From PSRJ01 sp963825305 (GTDB lineage Bacteria; Acidobacteriota; Terriglobia; Bryobacterales; Bryobacteraceae), in the NCBI GenBank assembly GCA_963825305.1, contig CAWGTA010000018.1:1-64000 (forward strand): 64,000 nucleotides of DNA, given 5' to 3'. A program made the translations under genes and the position numbers. The notes beneath the pieces were generated by a model. It was given only the letters and a program-made list of their open reading frames with translations, did no database searches and was not told the DNA's origin. Numbering within the stretch: position 1 is the first letter of the stretch; each line of letters starts with the position of its first letter. Below are positions 1 to 9,546 of the stretch, piece by piece.

Positions 1-56
1 AGCGGGGCCTCCGTAGGAATCAAGATTGCTGTACCTAGATTGTGAGGTGCCCAACT

Positions 57-227
57 ATGGAAGCCGTGTTGGTCAGTGTAGTGCTTCTCATCAGCTTTGC
101 GGCGGCGTTTGTGTTGGAGAGAGCTGCTTTGGAAGTCCTTTGCGGCGTATTCGTTCAAAGCACCACAGCAAGCAGTAGCCCTCCGTTTGCTGGCAACAAC
201 CAGCCTTTTAGCGCTGCCAGCGGATGA
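57..227 (+). CDS. possible small membrane protein
   Basis: A 56-residue reading frame starting at an ATG whose first ~25 residues form one hydrophobic segment (AVLVSVVLLISFAAAFVL), followed by a Ser/Ala-rich tail. I do not recognise a family. There is no strong ribosome-binding site and the surrounding 1.4 kb is non-coding or decayed, so this may be a chance frame or the remnant of a small integral membrane protein. Confidence 0.25.
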   Translation: MEAVLVSVVLLISFAAAFVLERAALEVLCGVFVQSTTASSSPPFAGNNQPFSAASG

Positions 228-1290
228 ACCCGACATCCGGCAGGTAAACTGACGTTTCGGCAGCCACTCGGCCTTTGTCAGCTCATCGGCACCTGGTTCC
301 TAACAAGTCTCTCCTGATCAACCGGCGTTGCATGGGTTGACGAGTTCGCTCGGCATGGCGACTCATCCGCGAGCACGCGCGGCGCGCACACGCGGTCGTG
401 GATCTGAGGCGAGGTTGCGTTCATCGACGAATCGGGCGAACGGCTGCTCGTTAAGATGCACCGCCTGGTGGCCCGTACGCGTTCAGCTTCCCCCAGCGCT
501 GATTGTCGGCACCTGCGGTCGTCATACGCCAACATTTGCGTCACGGCTCCATTGATAGGGGGCACGTTTATAGTGGGTGTGGATTGGATACCAGGGTGCA
601 GACTGCGGTAGTAGGAAGTGATCTTAAAATGATCCGGGTTACAAAAACAGAGGAGCAGTCACACACGATCATGTGTTCCACTCCGGCCGTGAGGAATTCC
701 GCGCCCGCGCGCTGGCACTCATGCCTAGGTTTTCGAAGTCTCTATCGGCGTCCCGCTACCAAGGTACAGCTCTTTGCAGTGAGGGATCCAAAAAGGATGG
801 GAAACAAGTCTGTTTGAAGTGAACCCCTGGAGCATTTCCATTCGGTAAACAGGTACGAAATGATGGGATGGAATTCGCCCGGCTTCACTCGCGATCCGCC
901 GTAGGGATAGAGCCCACCCCGCAGCGGCCGAGCGACCATCGGCAGCGTCACGGACAAGCCGTCGGCAAAAAATCCCGGGCGGAGGTACGGATCTTCGGCG
1001 TGACCGACGTAGGTATCTCTTTTACCTTACGCCGCTAATGCTTACCAGTGCGGCACTTCAGCACCTTCGTCGTCCCCGCAGTTCTCGCTTAGATGGAGGC
1101 CCAGACAACCCACATATGTCTCTCTCCTATGCATGATACGGACTGCAGTTCGGTTTCCAGCAAGTCCCTCGGGATTCCGACATTCAGGATGCCAACCGCC
1201 GTCATCTGCTGAAAGAAGTGCCGAAGCTCGGCATTAAGCCATATCACTTGAGTAGCTAGTAAGACAGTCGGGTGGTCCCGCTACCAATAA
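228..1290. other. long stretch without recognisable genes
   Basis: I see no reading frame here with a convincing start, codon pattern or family motif on either strand, and no RNA gene or repeat array. Short frames exist on both strands but overlap each other and have no ribosome-binding sites. Given the decayed transposase-like and prophage sequences nearby, this is most likely eroded mobile or accessory DNA. Confidence 0.5.
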
Positions 1291-1299
1291 TCGAGACGA

Positions 1300-1450
1300 G
1301 CAATCAGAAGGATATAGATCGTCACAAAGGCCGACGTTGTGCCGGTGCGAGAAGTCCGAGGCACAGGGTGAGAGTGGCAGGCGCATTGCCCTGATCTGGG
1401 TGTGATCGGTTTCATCGACACAAAGGACAACTGAATGATTGCCTTTTGGA
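1300..1450 (-). pseudogene. possible IS630-type transposase remnant
   Basis: On the minus strand a short frame reads VVLCVDET followed closely by TQIRAM, which resembles the IS630 catalytic-core motif (VLCVDEKxQIQA). In a neighbouring frame it continues with RTGTTSAF, resembling the downstream HGTTSLFAAL motif. The rest of the transposase is missing and no terminal inverted repeats were seen. The match is short and needs frame changes, so confidence is low. Confidence 0.25.
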
Positions 1451-2411
1451 ATCGCGCGTCTATCCGATGGTGCCGGACGTTTCATCCGGAACCTTCTGGC
1501 CGGTTCATGGATATTATCGCTGTCGCGCCTGTTTGCGTACGTACCCTGTTCCGTGGCAAGAGGGCGACACCCTTCCTCCAAAGCCTTCAACTTATCACGC
1601 GGCTACCTCTGCCCCCTGCCGGTCGGGGTCGTTCCTTCGAGTTGCTCCAATTATTGCATTGCTGGTGCTGCTGCTCCCTGTGAGCGCTTCAGCGCAGCGC
1701 ATGCCGATTGTTCAGGCAACAACGAACGAGAGCATTGCCTTTGCCCGCTATATTGCCTGGCTTCATGCACGCGACCCGTTCACCGAGTCGGGCCCCGTCG
1801 CATTGGAAATCGTGGCATCGTTGCCCGGTCTAAACAAACAGGGCAGCCTGTTGGCGATCCGCGAAGCAGGCGAATCCGAGCGCAGCGAATACGTGATAAT
1901 CGCTCTGGAGGGAGACTCGATCGTATTTGAACGCGTGATTACTTCTTACCTCGTGGCGCAACGTCAGGCGGAAGACCTGCCGCTTTCATCGGTTCTCATC
2001 TCTCCGCGGAACTACAAATTTCATTACGCGGGCTCCGTCGATGGCGGAGATAGTACGGCGTACATATTTCGGATCACTCCCAAAAAGAGCCGCGCCGGAC
2101 TGATCCGAGGGGAATTGTGGATAGATCCGGTGACAGGCGCTCCAGCTCTGGTGACTGGGCACCTCGTGAAGATGCCCTCCATTTCCGCCCGTGGCATCAA
2201 CTTCGTGCGCGAAATAGCCTTCGTCGACGGACATCCCTGTGTTCGCAAGACGTATATGAGGATTGAGACACGACCAGTGGGACGCGCTGAGTTAACGATC
2301 ATCAAATCGCCTTTGCGCAGCGATCCGGCGTCAACCGGCGACCCCATAGCAACACCAAACACGATCAGTCTGCCGAAGGAGGCTACCTGGAATTCGAAGC
2401 GATGGCATTGA
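1446..2411 (+). CDS. secreted hypothetical protein
   Basis: Open frame of up to 321 codons. A clear hydrophobic signal-peptide core lies near residues 65-84 (APIIALLVLLLPVSASAQ), so the first ~60 residues are probably not translated. The true start is probably a non-ATG codon nearer residue 60, and no good one is evident. The mature part contains a segment reading GELWIDPVTGAPALVTGHLV and later MRIETRPVGRAELTI, the pattern of beta-rich periplasmic proteins related to outer-membrane lipoprotein-sorting folds that are common in Acidobacteria. No catalytic motif is visible and the function is unknown. It stands alone, with decayed DNA on both sides. Confidence 0.55.
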   Translation: MESRVYPMVPDVSSGTFWPVHGYYRCRACLRTYPVPWQEGDTLPPKPSTYHAATSAPCRSGSFLRVAPIIALLVLLLPVSASAQRMPIVQATTNESIAFARYIAWLHARDPFTESGPVALEIVASLPGLNKQGSLLAIREAGESERSEYVIIALEGDSIVFERVITSYLVAQRQAEDLPLSSVLISPRNYKFHYAGSVDGGDSTAYIFRITPKKSRAGLIRGELWIDPVTGAPALVTGHLVKMPSISARGINFVREIAFVDGHPCVRKTYMRIETRPVGRAELTIIKSPLRSDPASTGDPIATPNTISLPKEATWNSKRWH

Positions 2412-3253
2412 CGGTCGACATACCCGTTCCCTGAACTCCCCGTATTTATAGACGCGCGTTTCTTTGTCCTTCGCATTTCATCTATACGCCTGTGGAAAAA
2501 AGAGCCTTTCGTTGACAGTGGCCGTTACTACTACTTCTCCGGCAAAGAAGGTCCGAATCAGGCCGTCATTGAGGGCGAAGAGCAGCAGCATCGTCGCCGG
2601 TCCCGACGGCATTATTCCTGCTCACTTCGTCCCCGCAGCCACTTTGGCATGCGCACGATTGTGCCATTCTCTTGAATGCCGACCTTGCCATTAGTGCTGG
2701 CATGGTGCGGAGTCAGCGCCCGTGGGTCAGCAACAGTTTGCCTTCGTCCGTTGTATCCGATAAGGTACACCCCTGCTTTCCGGGCCATAAGACACCTCCG
2801 GACCGGAAACGGGCACACTCTCCGCACACACGTGCCCCAGAAATCAATATTTGCTGTGATTCTTGAAGGGGCCACTGATCGAAGTTTCAGTGACCGTCTA
2901 ACACGAAACTGCACTCTTTGTAACCGGCTCAGGCGATTGTCCGTACACTGGCGACGAGCCCTCGAACCTCTCTTGGGTTCGGCAGTAAAATCGCAGCGAG
3001 GGCGTCGGTCTGCTGGTACGCATTACCGCTGTCCACTTGGTTGCATCGCACCTTAATCTTAGTGTTGGCAGTGGCCGTGGACTTTTTGGGTTGCTGAACA
3101 AGGGGCGGTGCATCTTAGAAGTCGGCCCAACTCGGGTCCGCATCGCCATACTATCGACTTTCTTGGTTTTCCGCCCAATTCACTTGATGTTGACCGGCTT
3201 CTGAGTGATGGATGTCATGACCGCGGAATCGCCGCGCAAAAAAGAAAGCGACC
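2412..3253. other. stretch without recognisable genes
   Basis: About 840 bases between the secreted protein and the DUF3489 remnant. Several short overlapping frames exist on both strands but none has a start signal or a family motif I can name. One run near 2540-2600 has protein-like codons (SGRYYYFSGKEGPNQAV) but no start or stop context, so it may be a fragment of a lost gene. No RNA gene or terminator is apparent. Confidence 0.45.
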
Positions 3254-3660
3254 ATGACGACATCCAATACTGAAGAACAAGCTAACACACCATTCCCTAC
3301 CCCGGCTGAGAAGCCAAAACGTTCCCGAAAGCTTCGCGTTGCGGCGCGCAGGCCCACAGTTGCGACACAGAAGGGCAAGCCGGGCAAGAAGGCCACACCG
3401 GCCAAAAGGCCCCAAAAGCCGCCAAGGGGTGGGCCCGAAGAAGGCTTCCGGAGCACGCGAGGGCAGCAAGACCGAAGGTGCTCGAACCTGCTTAAAGCGG
3501 CCGGGCGGTGCCACCCTGACAGGAGATCATGAAGGTCACCGGTTGGCAAGCGCACAGCGTGCGTGGTTTCCTGTCCGGTACCGTGGCGAAGAAGATGGGC
3601 TTGGAGGTCACGTCCACCAAAGGCGAAGACGGCGATCGCAGTTACTCCGTCAAGGCCTAA
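3254..3660 (+). pseudogene. DUF3489-type small protein, frameshifted
   Basis: An ATG at 3254 opens a Lys/Ala/Pro-rich N-terminus typical of DUF3489 proteins. The conserved C-terminal winged-helix-like domain is readable only by changing frame: GSKTE, then VLE, then LLKRPGGATLT near 3480-3520, and finally IMKVTGWQAHSVRGF to GDRSYSVKA ending at the TAA near 3660. At least three single-base indels separate these pieces. DUF3489 genes are common as small, often multicopy, phage-associated genes of unknown function, and this copy cannot make the full protein as written. A hairpin terminator follows at 3685. Confidence 0.75.
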
Positions 3661-3872
3661 CCACCGCCGCTTGGATTTTCATTCGCCGCCGGGTTTCCGC
3701 CTCGGCGGCTTTTCTTCGCTTGGCCCGCAAGCAGCAACCGCAATTCCCCGGACCAATCTGCAAGCGCTAGGCACAGCCCTTGTAGGTCCGGATGGCCGGC
3801 ACGGATCTGCGCTTCGATGACCCCGATCTCCCGCCGGCAGCGTACTATTAGTACCTCGTCCCCGTTCGTCAA
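3657..3872 (-). CDS. small phage-type protein next to terminase
   Basis: A 71-residue minus-strand frame with a TTG start, reading CRREIGVIEAQIRAGHPDLQGLC in its first half, a plausible helical protein. It starts just downstream of the large-terminase remnant and its end runs into the terminator hairpin of the opposing DUF3489 gene. A frame shift near the start is possible, because an upstream GTG frame reads MTLIDERG before diverging. No family is recognised. It could be a short gene of the same phage late operon. Confidence 0.35.
   Translation of the reverse strand: MTNGDEVLIVRCRREIGVIEAQIRAGHPDLQGLCLALADWSGELRLLLAGQAKKSRRGGNPAANENPSGGG
3685..3713 (+). terminator. rho-independent terminator after DUF3489 remnant
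   Basis: A perfect 7-bp stem, GCCGCCG paired with CGGCGGC, with an 11-base loop, is followed by TTTT and CTT. It lies 25 bases after the stop of the DUF3489 remnant in the right orientation for plus-strand transcription. Confidence 0.7.
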
Positions 3873-3878
3873 TCAAGG

Positions 3879-5544
3879 TCACCAGATCTCTATCACGTGG
3901 TTTGTCTGCGGCGCCGCAACAATCGCCCGGGCCAAAGCGTTCACCGTCGCCGAGATCCCGTCGATACGCGAGGAACTCTTCGACCGCTCCGGCTTCGTGA
4001 ACATCAGGTTATCGTTCTGTCTCCTTCGCCGTGACACAGCTCGCATTCCAGCGCAGCACCGGGTGTCCTCCGTGGTGGAGCTTGCCACGGCGTCACCAGC
4101 TCCAGCAATTTCTTCGAAGGTTCGGACAACGTAGCGACACCCTGCCGGATCTCGATGCAAGTGTAACCCTTCTTCGATCATCGGCACCGAGATCTGTCGC
4201 GAATTCCACGGGTCGAAGCAGATCTCCTGCAGATCGAACATCTGTCGGCACGCCCACTCCAGCCGCGCCTTGATGTCGCGGTAGTCGATCACGTCGCCGG
4301 GCGACAGCTCGATGAATCCTTGCTCAGCCCACCGGCGGTACGGCATGCCATCGCGCAGTTCCCGCTTGCGGACGGCCTGCTCGGGAATCCAGAAGAACGG
4401 CAACACATCGTAGCCGCCGTCCTCGCCGGGAAAACGAACGACACAGCGGAAAGGTCGGTGGTCATCGAGAGATCCACGCCTGCCCAACAGCGCCGTTCGA
4501 TGAAACGCGCTAACAGATCGTGGGGCAGCGGGCGGACCTTTTCTCCGGGGGCTTCGGTAGCAAGCCGACCGCGGTCCACGGGCCAGCGCCGGCATCCCAC
4601 TTGGCCATGTCGATCACCCGGTTTTCCTTCTGATCCCAGATGTTCAAGTAATAGCGACGGAATGCAGCTCTGTGATTCGGGATCCGACAGGCTCGCTTCG
4701 TATCTCTCGCGGATCTTGGCAATATCCAGGAAACCGCCACTTTGCTTTGAGGCTCGGGTTGGCTTTGATCCAGGTAGCCTCCGCGGTCCAGTCGTCTTTC
4801 TTGCTGGCCCCGTAGATACGCCCCATGAAGTTCGGGTCTTGAATGACGCCCTCCTCGATGCGCGAGTCTTCTCGTGCAGGCGCCATGCGAGCGGGGATTC
4901 ATTCTGTACACCCGCCGTGGTGATGGCGATCGTCAAGGCTTGCCGCCGGGTGATGCCACCCAACGACAGAACGTCCCAGTTATCGAGCTGCTTCGGGTGT
5001 TCCAGCGATGTAACTCATCGGCGATTACGCAAGACGGGATTCACACCGTCGGAGAGATCACCATCGGCCGCGACCGCCGCGTAGAAGCTATCCGGATCAT
5101 CGCGCTTTACAATCCGATTGGTACCGCGCAACACCCGCAGCCGCTTCTTCAGCAAGGGACATTGTTCCACCATTTTGCAGGCCGCGCGAAAAACATTCAG
5201 CGCCTGCCGGGTCGCTGCAGCAGCGCCATAAACTTGGCAGCCCGGATTCGGATCGATCATCAGCACAAATAAAACGAGACCGGCGGCCAACTCCGTTTTT
5301 CCCGGCTTTTTCGGAACTTCCAATAGGCCATTTTGATCAAGCGGTTTCCGTTGTCGTCTAGCGTGCCGAAGATGGCGAGAGAGCTTCTTCTTGCCAAGGT
5401 GCGAGCAGAAATGGCTGACCGTACCATTCGTCGGCCGTGTGCTTGAGAACTTGTTCGAAGAAGTTGCAGGCGGCATCGGCTTGCGGTTGAGAGAAAGGCA
5501 CATCTATTGGTCCCGCTCTGTGAGAAGTTGTTCGCAGTGTCCAT
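3879..5544 (-). pseudogene. phage terminase large subunit, multiply frameshifted
   Basis: This is the DNA-packaging motor ATPase/nuclease of a tailed phage, now broken. From the probable start (MDTANNFSQSG) the pieces in order are: an N-terminal segment with ACNFFEQVLKHTADEWYGQPF; a Walker A-like stretch (KSRxKTELAAGLVLFVL) near 5300; the ATPase region PGCQVYGAAAATRQALNVFRAA and FYAAVAADGD; then KDDWTAEATWIKANPSL near 4790; and the nuclease part beginning WAGVDLSMTTDLSAVSFV near 4470 and ending at VIEIW (3879). At least five changes of frame are needed to join them. Small terminase and a ParB-methyltransferase lie immediately upstream, the usual packaging-gene order. No portal or capsid genes follow, so the phage is truncated here. 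Confidence 0.82.
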
Positions 5545-6786
5545 TGATAGTGTCTTCGGCTCGGAGTCGCCGGCCGCACTTATCTGCTCGAAAGTTGCAC
5601 CGCTGCTCGCAAGTGTGGCGTATTGTTGTAAGAGACTGATCCACCTGGCAACAATGACGTCGACGTATTTCGGATCGATCTCCATTAGACGTGCTCGTCG
5701 GCGGTACGCTCGCAGGCGATCACCGTGGATCCCGATCCGCCGAAAAAATCGGCCACGATGTCGCCAGCTTTGCTGCTGTTCATCAGAGCGCGTCGATCAG
5801 TTCACTGGCTTCATCGTGGGGTGCAGACCGATTCGCCGCGGGCTTGTTCTCCTGCCATAGCGTGGATTGAGATTTGTCTCCGTACCAGGGATCGCTTTGG
5901 CCGGCTACGTGGCAGTAGAAGATCGGCTCGTGCTGAAACTTGTACCGTCCGAAACCCCAGGCGAAAGTGTTTTTGGCCCAAATGATCTGACAGCGGACCT
6001 CGAAGCCGGCGGCTTCCAACGCGTTTTGAAATTCCCGCTTGCCATGAGGAAGGTGGCACATGTAAAGCGAGGCGCCGGCTTGCTGCGACACGGTGCGAAA
6101 GCTCGTGAAGGAAGCGCTGGAACTGCTCCAACGGCTCATCCGGTCGCCCTGCATTTTAAGCCTTTCCTCCGTGTAGCCCTCATAATCGACGTTGTACGGT
6201 GGATCCGTGAAGACCATGTCTGCAACCTCGTCACCCATGAGGCGCGCGGCATGAGCACTTGTTGTGGCATCTCCCAGCAAGACCTTGTGATCTCCCAAAA
6301 GCCACATGTCACCGCACTCTGTGATGGCCATCTCAGGCAGCGGCGGCGCCTGGTCTACCTGCTCATGAGCCATCGGATCGCGCAGGAGCGCGGTAGTTCG
6401 GTCGAGCTAAACCCGGTAAGGACCATGTTGATATCGAGGTCTTTCAGTTCGAGCAGCTCCGAGCCCAACAGTTCGAGATCCCACTCCATCTCCTCATGGC
6501 TCCGATTGTCCATTAGCCTGTAAGCCTTAACTTGCGCTGATGTTAGATTAGCCGCGACGTGCACTGGGACGTGCGTCAGCCCCAATTTTCTCGCTGCCCG
6601 CAGGCGGACATGACCGACGATAATCACACCGTCCTTGTCGACTACGAGGGCCTGTCGAAAGCCGAATTCCTGGATCGACGCGGCGACCTTGTCAACCGCG
6701 GCCTGCGTGATCTTCCTGGCATTACGGCTGTACTCGATCGGCCGATCAATCGGCCATGATTCGATTATCATTTCTTGTCCAATCAT
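5545..6786 (-). pseudogene. ParB-nuclease / DNA methyltransferase fusion, frameshifted
   Basis: The N-terminal ~110 residues form a ParB/sulfiredoxin-type domain (SRNARK, GFRQALVVDKDGVIIVGHVRLRAARKLGL). After a frame change near 6380 comes an amino-methyltransferase of the N4/N6 class: WLLGDHKVLLGDAT, motif IV as TDPPYNVDY near 6190, CQIIWAKN, and motif I as IVADFFGGSGST near 5740 in another frame, followed by MEIDPKYVDVIV. ParB-methylase fusions of ~430 residues are frequent in prophages, where they modify phage DNA. The start overlaps the stop of the small terminase by ATGA, so the two were translationally coupled. Two or more indels make this copy non-functional unless they are sequence errors. 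Confidence 0.8.
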
Positions 6787-7328
6787 TGGACTGTCTCCGG
6801 CGGCGGTTGTTTCCGTTCCCGCGGTTGAGCCAGCAAGGCCATTAGGTCGTCACCGTCCGCTTCACGCCGCTCGACGAACAGGCGGGCCCGGCTTACGGGC
6901 GAGAATCCAAATTCGCTGCAGAATGCCTTCATCTGCATCAGCGCCCGGTCCCGGATATGAAGGCTGGGATGAGGTCGGACATCTACAACCTCCATTTGGC
7001 CGGTGGTGGGATTGCGTTCCTTCTTTGCTACCAGCTTGCCCTGCTGTTCAACCAGTTCGTACAGCTCGACGTAGGTCTGGTAACTGACGCAGGCGCCTTC
7101 CAGCATCATGGCGTCGGGCCGGCAATCCAGGTTCATCCCTTCGAGTTCCTCGACCCAAAATCGCCACGCGTACCGAGCCCGGCCTTTCAGGTGCTTCGGA
7201 CAGTCCGGCAGGCCACGGCTGGCCTTCGGCTCGGCCTCGAGACGAGCGTCGAGCTTATGTACACCGTGTTTCCTCGGATCGCCCTCGGCCATTTGGCGAG
7301 CAGCGGGTTTTGGTTTTCTGCCTCTCAT
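6783..7328 (-). CDS. phage terminase small subunit (P27 type)
   Basis: A complete 181-residue frame starting MRGRKPKP, a basic start typical of P27-family small terminases, with DCPKHLKGRARYAWRFW near residues 42-58 and a long helical middle section (TYVELYELVEQQGKLV). The family recognises phage DNA ends and hands them to the large subunit. Its stop overlaps the start of the ParB-methyltransferase remnant. It is the only core gene of this prophage that still reads through without interruption. Confidence 0.8.
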   Translation of the reverse strand: MRGRKPKPAARQMAEGDPRKHGVHKLDARLEAEPKASRGLPDCPKHLKGRARYAWRFWVEELEGMNLDCRPDAMMLEGACVSYQTYVELYELVEQQGKLVAKKERNPTTGQMEVVDVRPHPSLHIRDRALMQMKAFCSEFGFSPVSRARLFVERREADGDDLMALLAQPRERKQPPPETVQ

Positions 7329-7495
7329 CTCGACTCACTGCCGAATCATTCTGAGCAAATTTGGCACACATCCGGGCCCATTTCCGACGGCCGGCCCACT
7401 CGATAAAATTCTGATACCTGTTTTCCAATTTCGCGGATGTTCGTACGAAGGAGCGCGGCGGTGACAACCAGTCATGCGGAACGTCGATGACCCCC

Positions 7496-7690
7496 TTACC
7501 CCCCTCCCTCTGGCGACGCTGGCGGGTGAATCAATGACTTGCACACGTCGATCAGCTCGTGCTTGTGCACTCGCACCAACTCCTTGATGTCGTTCGGCGC
7601 GCCCTTGTTCATGCGCAGCCTCTCCTGGGCGTACAGCCAAACGAAGACTCCTGCGTCCATGAGCCGGTCCGGCACCACCTCGACGTCCAT
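7496..7690 (-). CDS. small phage-type protein
   Basis: A 64-residue frame on the same strand as the other prophage genes, MDVEVVPDRLMDAGVFVWL then helical, Lys/Arg-rich sequence. An upstream frame (starting near 7736 with MYRRVTRKAIRQE) may be part of the same original gene, joined by a lost base. No family is recognised. The ~170 bases between it and the small terminase hold only short overlapping frames. Confidence 0.35.
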   Translation of the reverse strand: MDVEVVPDRLMDAGVFVWLYAQERLRMNKGAPNDIKELVRVHKHELIDVCKSLIHPPASPEGGG

Positions 7691-7765
7691 CGCCCACCTC
7701 CTGACGGATCGCCTTGCGAGTTACTCGGCGGTACATTGACCGGATATTTGCGAGCAGGCAAGTGG

Positions 7766-8417
7766 TCAGTGGACGGAAGCCCGCCTAGCTGATCGGACAA
7801 GCGGCCAACCGGTCTTCCTTAGCGAGTCCACAGCCTCGTATGTTGGTGCCCCAATGCTCAACAGTCGATTCATCTCCATTCCCCAAGCAACTTCATCCGA
7901 AGCGCCAGTACGAAGGCGAGACATTCGGTCAATTAGCATCGAAAGCATCTCCTCGGGCCATCCGTTGTAGCTCATCCCAATCTTTCGTAGCCGAACGTTG
8001 ATGTCATACCGCACAAGCGACGTTTTGGCCTGTCGGGAGACAAATAGGTTACGCATAACTGCAACACGGTACCGTGGCAAAGAGTTACCGAAGTATCGAA
8101 TGTTGTAGTCATCGAACATTTTGGAAAACACCGCAGACAGCTCGACTGAACTCGGTGCGCAGAAAAGCACGCACCCGAGCATACACGTAACACTCGCAGT
8201 AACCATCGAGGAGTTCCGGGTAATCGATACGTAGACACTCCATCACCACATCGACGTCGGCATCGTCGAAGTCTTGAATGATTTCGATGACGGTGCGGTG
8301 AATCGCTTTCGTTAAATCATCTTGCTTCGACAGCCATTTAGTTAGGGTCGAAAAGACCTCATCACCGGCTCCGTTCAGTTCTGTTTGATTTAACAAAAAG
8401 TGTCTATTTATGCTCAA
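7766..8417 (-). pseudogene. SprT-like domain protein, frameshifted
   Basis: Two overlapping minus-strand frames make one protein. The first starts at a TTG (MSINRHFLLNQTEL) and runs to YARVRAFLRTEF near 8120. The second continues as FSKMFDDYNIRYFGNSLPRYRV. The latter is the N-terminal signature of SprT/WLM-like zinc metalloproteases, and the later EEMLSMLIDRMSRLRTGAS occupies the place where HExxH is expected. The two zinc-binding histidines and the glutamate are absent, so the peptidase would be inactive even without the frameshift. The start codon overlaps the stop of the upstream HNH gene. The family call rests on a motif-poor match and is moderate. Confidence 0.5.
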
Positions 8418-8746
8418 TGGGTACTCCTAGTCATTGCCGAGTGGCGCGACTTGCGCGTCGACCGTAGATTGTTCCAGTCGAGCCGAAGTCAGGTGCTGTC
8501 CCGAATTGGAATAACGTGGTGAACCTCATGAGCGAGCATGCCCATGCATCGAATGTGGAGTTCACAGATCGGATTCGCCGAGATCTTCGCCTTGCGTAGT
8601 CGGCGCCGAGTCCGAATCATAGCCGCGCTCCGCTGCACTACCACGCACCCTTCGTCGGCTTGCGCGTGCATCTTACAGCGGCCCCGATATTCCGCCAGAT
8701 TTGGACAGGACTGCGCACTGCACGCTCTTGGAGTTGCTTGGGGCAA
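8414..8746 (-). pseudogene. HNH endonuclease, frameshifted
   Basis: Reads PRACSAQSCPNLAEYRGRCKMHA (a CxxxxC...C treble-clef-like start), then PICELHIRCMGMLAHEVHHVIPIRD with the HH of the HNH motif. A lost or gained base near 8495 then moves the end (LDWNNLRSTRKSRHSAMTR) into another frame. In intact relatives the tail holds CxxCH; here only RKSRH remains, so the second cysteine pair has also decayed. Phage HNH nucleases of this type usually sit beside terminase genes and assist packaging. Confidence 0.7.
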
Positions 8747-8810
8747 GTGATTACTCCGGGTCCGGACTTGCAGAACGATCTCGCCTGCATCGATCGGCGT
8801 TAGTGACCGT

Positions 8811-9152
8811 TTAGGGAACTAGGCAGTCCTCGATCACTTGGAGAAAGTCAGTTTGTGTCCCGGGCGGTGCATAGTTTTTCCCATTACGGCTTCCGTCCAG
8901 ATGCTTTAGCTCCCAGGCCGTCCCGTGCTTGAGCGACTCTTTGAAGCTGTACGTGGCGCCCATCATGGAACGCGCCGATACCGGTTTCGGCTCGCCTGGT
9001 TGGAGAAACAGAATCGCTCGGTTGATGTGGCCCTTGCGATGACGCACCACGCGCGCAACCAACCCGGCAGACTGGAGCCGTTCCAACCGGTGCTCGGATA
9101 CGCAGGCATACAGACTGCCATCGGCCTTGTATACCGGAATCGAAAGATTCAT
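8811..9152 (-). CDS. small phage protein of unknown function
   Basis: A 113-residue frame from an ATG at 9152 (MNLSIPVYKADGSLY). It contains LERLQSAGLVARVVRHRKG, then a Pro-rich stretch, then YSFKESLKHGTAWELKHLDG. It has no internal stops and plausible codon use. No family is recognised. It lies between the Top6A-like gene and the HNH nuclease in the same direction, so it probably belongs to the phage early or middle region. Confidence 0.45.
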   Translation of the reverse strand: MNLSIPVYKADGSLYACVSEHRLERLQSAGLVARVVRHRKGHINRAILFLQPGEPKPVSARSMMGATYSFKESLKHGTAWELKHLDGSRNGKNYAPPGTQTDFLQVIEDCLVP

Positions 9153-9339
9153 GATTATGGACACCTCTAGAGAAACAGGAAAGCTGCGGGAAGGAGATTC
9201 GTGAGCGTCCCGGCGCTCTGGACGACTACAGAACGCTGCACCAGCGTTCAACTGATGGGTAACACTCGGCGATGTCATTCGTCAACAGTCATAGACTATC
9301 GGGGCTGCGCAGCCCGAGTGCCGGCACAGGCCCGTAGTG

Positions 9340-9546
9340 CTACGCCTTGGGCTTGCGACGCCGGCGTTTAATTTCGCGAGCTGCATCGAGTGCGGTCAGC
9401 TTTCCCTGGAGCACGGCCCTATAAAGCTGTAGATCAGCCGCGCAGGATTCGAAGGCCACGGTGTCATCTAGCTTGATGTCGAACTGTTTCGCCAATTCCT
9501 GCTGGTGGCTGCTGTAACCGTAGACCTGGGCACGTTGTTCGTCTTG
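9340..9546 (-). pseudogene. fragment of a small phage protein
   Basis: A frame of 68 codons without a good start codon reads QVYGYSSHQQELAKQFDIKLDD, then LQLYRAVLQGKLTALDAA, and ends in a strongly basic tail (REIKRRRRKPKA). It is in frame with the Top6A-like gene upstream and separated from it by a single TAA. It could be a lost-start small gene or a C-terminal extension cut off by a nonsense mutation. Confidence 0.4.

Noticed and set aside
4320..5084. 254-codon open frame on the plus strand
   Set aside because: It is antisense to the decayed large terminase, whose motifs appear on the minus strand across several frames.
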